NCBI RefSeq assembly: GCF_900445235.1
Contig: NZ_UFSM01000001.1
Span: forward strand, 1,689,501-1,753,500
Length of the DNA: 64,000 nucleotides
Source: Aminobacter aminovorans
GTDB lineage: Bacteria > Pseudomonadota > Alphaproteobacteria > Rhizobiales > Rhizobiaceae
Reading direction: 5' to 3'
Shown here: in pieces, positions 60,012 through 64,000 of the stretch
Layout of the letters: each line of letters opens with the position of its first letter
How positions within the stretch are numbered: position 1 is the stretch's first letter
Position numbers and translations under genes: made by a program
Notes under the pieces: model-generated
What the model saw: only the letters and a program-made list of their open reading frames with translations
What the model was told of the DNA's origin: nothing
Databases searched by the model: none

Positions 60012-62321
60012 ATGCGCAGAAGAAACAACGAGATACCGGTCGACGTCTACATCCCCTTCGTGGAAACGCTTTTCCGCGATGGCGCGACGCTGGCTGTTGG
60101 TATGGTTGCGCAGACTCTGCTGATTGGCGTCGTGTGGTGGAAAACCGCTCACCCGCTCTATCTCGTCGTTGCGCTGTTCATGGTGCTGGTCGCCACGTTG
60201 CGCATGCGAAACTTCCGCAAATACAACAGCTTGCCGGCTGCCACGACGTGGGAGGAAGCGCACAAGCGCGAAAACGACTACATCCTGTATGGCACTTTGC
60301 ATGGCCTGGCGCTGGGCTCGTTCTGCCTCGCCGGCATCTATTTCGCGCATGATCCTTTTGCCGAAATCGCCTCCGTCTGCGTGACATTGGCATCGGCCAC
60401 CTCGATTGCCGGCCGCAACTACGGCTCGCCGCGCATGGTGATGATCTTCACAGTCACCATGACCTGGGCGATCTCACTCGGCTTCCTGCTGCGCGGTGAT
60501 TTCTACCACGTCTTCCTGGGGCTGCTTTCGGCGCCGTTCCTCTATGCGATCCGCAAGTTCGCCGACACGGTGCGCGACGTTCTGTTCACCGCCGTGTCGG
60601 AAGAGAAGAAATCCAACCGCCTTGCCCAGCGCTTCAATCGCGCACTCAACACCATGTCGCACGGCCTGGTCATGCTCGGGCCCGACGGCCGGGTGGCGGT
60701 CGCCAATGCCGAAGCTGCGCATCTGATGTCGGTGAAGTCGCCTGAGGCGCTGCTCGGCCGTTCGATCCACGGCCTGCTGATGCGTGGCGTCGCCGGTGGC
60801 CAGCTTGCGCTCAAGGACTGCCGCTACATCGAGGCGCAACTGACCCGCGCGCTGCGCGAGGGCAGGGACCGCAAGGTGCTTGTCTCGCTCGCCAACGGCC
60901 AGTGCCTGGAGTTCTCCGCACGCGAAGGCAGCCAGGAACTCGGCGTCATCACCTTCGAGGACGTGACGGCCCGTGTCGCGGCCGAAGAGAAGATCCGTTT
61001 CATGGCCCGTTATGACGGCCTCACCGGGCTGCCCAACCGCGCCTACTTCCATGAGGTCGCGGCTGAGTGCGTTCTCTCCGGCGACCGCGAGCGGCTGTGC
61101 GCGCTTGCCGTGCTCGACCTCGACGACTTCAAGAGTGTCAACGACACGCTTGGCCATCCCGTCGGCGACGGGCTCATCTATGCGGTTGCGGAACGCTTGG
61201 CGGCGTTCGCCTCCGACACCGTCAAGGTCAGCCGCTTTGGCGGCGACGAGTTCATGATCTATTTCGACAAGGTCGACGACGAGAGCCATCTCAAGCTGAT
61301 GCTCGACCGGATCTTCGCCGAGATGCAGGGCGAGGTCGATGTCGCCGGCCATGTGTTGCGCATTCAGGCCAGCGGTGGCGCGGTACTCGGCAGGGCGCGC
61401 GAATCCGACGTCGACGCGATGATCGTCAAGGCTGACCTTGCGCTCTACAAGGCCAAGGAATCCGGCAAGAACAGCTGGCAGCTGTTCGAGGCGGTGATGG
61501 ATGCCGCATTCCGCAATCGCCAGCTGATGAAAGCCGACCTGCGCAATGCCGTGGAAGCGCGTGCCTTGCGCGTCGTCTACCAGCCGATCGTTTCGATGAG
61601 CACGATGCGCATCGCCAGTTGCGAGGCGCTGTGCCGCTGGGATCACCCCGAGCTTGGTCCGGTTTCCCCCGCGACCTTCATTCCGCTTGCTGAAGAGATG
61701 GGCATCATCTCCGACATCAGCACCTTCGTGTTGCAGGCGGCTTGCGCCGAATGCGCCAAATGGCCTGCGCCGATCGGCGTGTCGGTCAACCTGTCCGCCA
61801 AGGATTTCCGCGACCGCGATGTGGTCGAGAAGGTGCGGGAGGCGCTTATGGCTTCGGGCCTGGCGCCGCACCGCCTCGAAATCGAGGTCACGGAGACAGC
61901 GCTGCTCGACGACAAGTCGTCGACGCGCAGCTATATCGAGGAACTCAAGGCGCTCGGCGTGCGCATAGCGCTCGACGATTTCGGCACCGGCTACTCCAGC
62001 TTGAGCTACCTGCACAAGCTGCCGCTCGACAAGGTCAAGATCGACCGCAGTTTCCTGGCCGATGTCGCCCAGAACCCACGTTCGCTGAAGCTGCTGAAGG
62101 GCATTGTCGACCTGTCGCGCCCGCTCGGCCTGTCGGTCACCGTCGAAGGCGTCGAGACCTTCGAGCAACTCAAGATCCTCGCCGTCGAGGTTCATCCCGA
62201 TCTCGTACAGGGCTTCCTGTTTGGCTCGGCGCTGTCGTCGTCCGGTATCGAGACCATGTCCAACACTGTCTGGCCCTTCGCCAAGGACATTGGTCTCGCA
62301 CGCATTTCAGCCCGTCGTTGA
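60012..62321 (+). CDS. Membrane GGDEF-EAL c-di-GMP protein with PAS domain
   Basis: 769 residues. The N terminus (about 10-185) has five to six predicted membrane helices (VGMVAQTLLIGVVWW, PLYLVVALFMVLVATL, ASVCVTLASATSIAG, MVMIFTVTMTWAISLGFLL, VFLGLLSAPFLYAI). A PAS-like region spans about 205-325 (FNRALNTMSHGLVMLGPDG). The GGDEF domain has an intact GGDEF near 409; the EAL domain an intact EAL near 537, plus DDFGTGYSSLSYL. No RxxD inhibitory site is seen before GGDEF. It may make and/or break c-di-GMP. The start may be ATG 60012 or GTG 59973. Confidence 0.93.
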   Translation: MRRRNNEIPVDVYIPFVETLFRDGATLAVGMVAQTLLIGVVWWKTAHPLYLVVALFMVLVATLRMRNFRKYNSLPAATTWEEAHKRENDYILYGTLHGLALGSFCLAGIYFAHDPFAEIASVCVTLASATSIAGRNYGSPRMVMIFTVTMTWAISLGFLLRGDFYHVFLGLLSAPFLYAIRKFADTVRDVLFTAVSEEKKSNRLAQRFNRALNTMSHGLVMLGPDGRVAVANAEAAHLMSVKSPEALLGRSIHGLLMRGVAGGQLALKDCRYIEAQLTRALREGRDRKVLVSLANGQCLEFSAREGSQELGVITFEDVTARVAAEEKIRFMARYDGLTGLPNRAYFHEVAAECVLSGDRERLCALAVLDLDDFKSVNDTLGHPVGDGLIYAVAERLAAFASDTVKVSRFGGDEFMIYFDKVDDESHLKLMLDRIFAEMQGEVDVAGHVLRIQASGGAVLGRARESDVDAMIVKADLALYKAKESGKNSWQLFEAVMDAAFRNRQLMKADLRNAVEARALRVVYQPIVSMSTMRIASCEALCRWDHPELGPVSPATFIPLAEEMGIISDISTFVLQAACAECAKWPAPIGVSVNLSAKDFRDRDVVEKVREALMASGLAPHRLEIEVTETALLDDKSSTRSYIEELKALGVRIALDDFGTGYSSLSYLHKLPLDKVKIDRSFLADVAQNPRSLKLLKGIVDLSRPLGLSVTVEGVETFEQLKILAVEVHPDLVQGFLFGSALSSSGIETMSNTVWPFAKDIGLARISARR

Positions 62322-62477
62322 AGTAAGCAGGAGGGCAGCTCGCCCAAACGCCAAAAGCGCTTCATTATCCGTCGATTGTTAACCTTAACGGAAGGTAAAT
62401 AGAGACAGTTTGAATTTCATCTTTACATAACCTCGTCCTCCGCTACCCTTCGACTGGGCGGAAGTACGGGGAATACC

Positions 62478-63257
62478 ATGACGATCCATCAAGCGACGTC
62501 CGGCGGTGACGCCGACGTCAAGAGTGGCAGTGTGTCCGGTGGCGGCTCGAGTTTTGCGAGCCATGTTTCAAGTCTGCTCGAGCGGGCCGAATACCGGCGC
62601 TGCGACAAGGGCGAGGACCTCGAAGACATCTACCGCCTCCGCTACAAGTCATACCGGCTGAGCGACATGGTCTCGGAAAACCCCGACCATATCATCCATG
62701 ACGATCTCGATGATGCCGAGAACTGCTACAAATTCGGCATCTACATCGATGGCCACCTCGTCAGCACCCTGCGCATCCATCATGCCTGCCGCGAAACGCC
62801 AGCATCCCCGTCGACGACTGTCTATGGCGACATCCTGCGTCCCCAGCTGGCAGCCGGCGCCAATTTCGTCGACCCCAGCCGCTTCGCGGCCGATCCGGAC
62901 TGGTCGCGCGTCTATCCGCAGATACCCTATCTCACCTTGCGCCTGGCCGGCATGGCCTGCTTCTATTTCGACGCGCCATACTGCCTGTCGACCATTCGTC
63001 CCGAGCATGCTGGCTTCTACCGCCGCATCTACAAATCGGAGCAGATCGGCGAGTTGCGCGACTATCCCGGCCTCAACTATCGGGTCGTGCTCTACCGCGC
63101 CGACGTCAACAGCATCCGCGAGCGCTCGTTCCAGCGGTTCCCGTTTTTCAAGTCGACGCCGATGGAACAGCGGCTGATGTTCGGCCGGCAGCCGATGGGC
63201 GAGCTAGCGCCATTGACCATCCTGCCGACGGCAAAATATTTTCGCGAAGCCGCCTGA
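62478..63257 (+). CDS. FeeM/LuxI-fold N-acyltransferase-like protein
   Basis: 259 residues. After a Ser/Gly-rich N terminus (about 1-27) comes a GNAT fold related to N-acyl amino acid synthase FeeM and autoinducer synthases: RLRYKSYRLSDMVSENPDHI, DDLDDAENCYKFGIYIDGHL, STLRIHHACRETPASPS, NFVDPSRFAADPDWSR, and LRLAGMACFYFDAPYCLST. The second half (about 175-259) is as usual for FeeM-type proteins in Rhizobiales. It would link a fatty acyl group from ACP to an amino acid-like acceptor; neither is known. It lies 156 bases after the GGDEF-EAL gene, with GGGGA before its ATG. Confidence 0.82.
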   Translation: MTIHQATSGGDADVKSGSVSGGGSSFASHVSSLLERAEYRRCDKGEDLEDIYRLRYKSYRLSDMVSENPDHIIHDDLDDAENCYKFGIYIDGHLVSTLRIHHACRETPASPSTTVYGDILRPQLAAGANFVDPSRFAADPDWSRVYPQIPYLTLRLAGMACFYFDAPYCLSTIRPEHAGFYRRIYKSEQIGELRDYPGLNYRVVLYRADVNSIRERSFQRFPFFKSTPMEQRLMFGRQPMGELAPLTILPTAKYFREAA

Positions 63258-63304
63258 GCTTGGCGTAAGGTCGGCGGCGCTGTAGTCCGGACTCTGCGGG
63301 AACA

Positions 63305-64000
63305 ATGACGACGCCTGTGATCAAGCACCTTTTACGGGCGGCACTGCTGCTCGGGCTGACCCTGCCCGCGCCCGTGCGGGCCGCGGAAGACACGCTCGCA
63401 ATCGCCAACATGACCTTCCGCACCGGCCCGTTCGCCGAAGCCGGCACGCCGCTGATGGACGGACAGCGCGACTACATGCTGATGCTCAACGAGCGCGACG
63501 GCGGCATCAACGGCATCAAGCTGAACTACGACGAGTGCGAGACCGGCTTCAGCGTCGACAAGGCCGCCGAGTGCTACGACAAGGCCAAGGGGTCGAGCCT
63601 GGTCATCCAGCCCTGGTCGCCCGCCATCACGCTCGAACTGCTACCGAAGGCCAGCGCCGACAAGGTGCCGCTGCTCGCGCCTGGATACGGCTTCTCGGCG
63701 ATATCAGACGGCAAGCGTTTTCCCTGGGCCTTCAATCCACCGGTCAGCTACTGGGACGGCGCCTCGATGATGCTCAAGGGCATATCGGGCGACGACCTGG
63801 ACAGTCTGCGCGGCAAGAAGATCGTGCTACTGCATCTCGACGGTGCTTATGGCGAGGAGCCGATCGCGCTGCTCCAGGCCTATGCCGACAGTTTTGACTT
63901 CACGCTGCTGCCCGTGCCGGTGGCGGCCAAGGAGATGCAGAGCCAGTCGGCGCAATGGGCGAAGATCAAGGCCGAGCGTCCCGATTTCGTGCTGTTGTGG
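63305..64000 (+). CDS. Liv-type ABC substrate-binding protein, 5' part (cut by window end)
   Basis: The frame opens at ATG 63305 and stays open to the last base, 232 residues. A signal peptide (HLLRAALLLGLTLPAPVRAA) ends near residue 27. The body is a Peripla_BP_6 (LivJ/LivK-like) domain: MTFRTGPFAEAGTPLMDGQRD, NERDGGINGIKLNYDECETG, SADKVPLLAPGYGFSA, GKKIVLLHLDGAYGEEP. The ligand is not clear. The rest of the gene and any permease genes lie beyond the window. The 47 bases before it show no separate promoter. Confidence 0.88.
   Translation, partial: MTTPVIKHLLRAALLLGLTLPAPVRAAEDTLAIANMTFRTGPFAEAGTPLMDGQRDYMLMLNERDGGINGIKLNYDECETGFSVDKAAECYDKAKGSSLVIQPWSPAITLELLPKASADKVPLLAPGYGFSAISDGKRFPWAFNPPVSYWDGASMMLKGISGDDLDSLRGKKIVLLHLDGAYGEEPIALLQAYADSFDFTLLPVPVAAKEMQSQSAQWAKIKAERPDFVLLW

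Noticed and set aside
60474..62195. A 573-residue minus-strand open frame across the GGDEF-EAL gene
   Set aside because: Antisense of intact GGDEF and EAL motifs; no domain of its own.

Overview
The window is about 64 kb of dense, high-GC chromosomal DNA with short intergenic gaps (none over about 300 bases). It has no tRNA, rRNA, phage or transposase genes. Rhizobiales-style signals point to a Hyphomicrobiales bacterium of the Mesorhizobium/Aminobacter type (Phyllobacteriaceae): twin-hairpin intergenic repeats, a GTTC-N7-GTTC LexA box, a PuuE-UraD fusion, a membrane urate oxidase with a cytochrome c tail, and an UdgX/radical-SAM pair. The genus is inferred from family resemblance only.

Region 1 (1-16.3 kb) looks like a carnitine / gamma-butyrobetaine catabolic locus. 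A GlxA/CdhR-type regulator faces a plus-strand series: BKACE (3-dehydrocarnitine cleavage, CdhC-like), L-carnitine dehydrogenase with an odd lysine-rich tail, acyl-CoA dehydrogenase, single-chain ADP-forming acyl-CoA ligase, CaiD-like carnitinyl-CoA dehydratase and an HSL-type esterase. A minus-strand set follows: a peptide-type ABC transporter with a fused double ATPase, and a CocE/NonD hydrolase. Together they could import quaternary-ammonium acyl compounds, hydrolyse esters, run a CoA-linked dehydrogenation/hydration and then cleave oxidised carnitine.

Region 2 (16.3-33.9 kb) is purine catabolism. xdhABC, uraH, guaD and puuD lie on the plus strand; puuE-uraD, ureidoglycine aminohydrolase, allA and a cytidine-deaminase-fold enzyme lie on the minus strand. 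These cover guanine to xanthine, urate, allantoin and, in part, glyoxylate; an allantoate amidohydrolase is not in the window. A glycerate 2-kinase could take up glyoxylate-derived glycerate. Interleaved are dps, an HxlR regulator, an SRPBCC gene broken by one in-frame TAA, a Tat-type serine hydrolase and a LysR regulator divergent from puuD.

Region 3 (33.9-49.5 kb) is a mixed accessory stretch: a probable SOS-controlled radical-SAM/udgX operon, a glutamine-synthetase-like enzyme with a class III aminotransferase, a MarR regulator with palindromic operators facing a small membrane protein, a WD40 protein and a His-rich COG0523 GTPase, an exported intradiol dioxygenase, a second MarR protein, a DMT permease, a LacI/2-hydroxyacid dehydrogenase operon with a perfect palindromic operator, and a gamma-glutamyl-amine hydrolase-like amidotransferase.

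Region 4 (49.5-64 kb) has a TakP-like TRAP transporter whose binding protein is convergent with its permease genes, a VOC protein, an orphan LivH-type permease, a CGNR zinc-finger regulator, a lipoprotein, a fused indolepyruvate ferredoxin oxidoreductase, a membrane GGDEF-EAL protein, a FeeM/LuxI-fold acyltransferase-like gene and the start of a Liv-type binding protein cut by the window edge.
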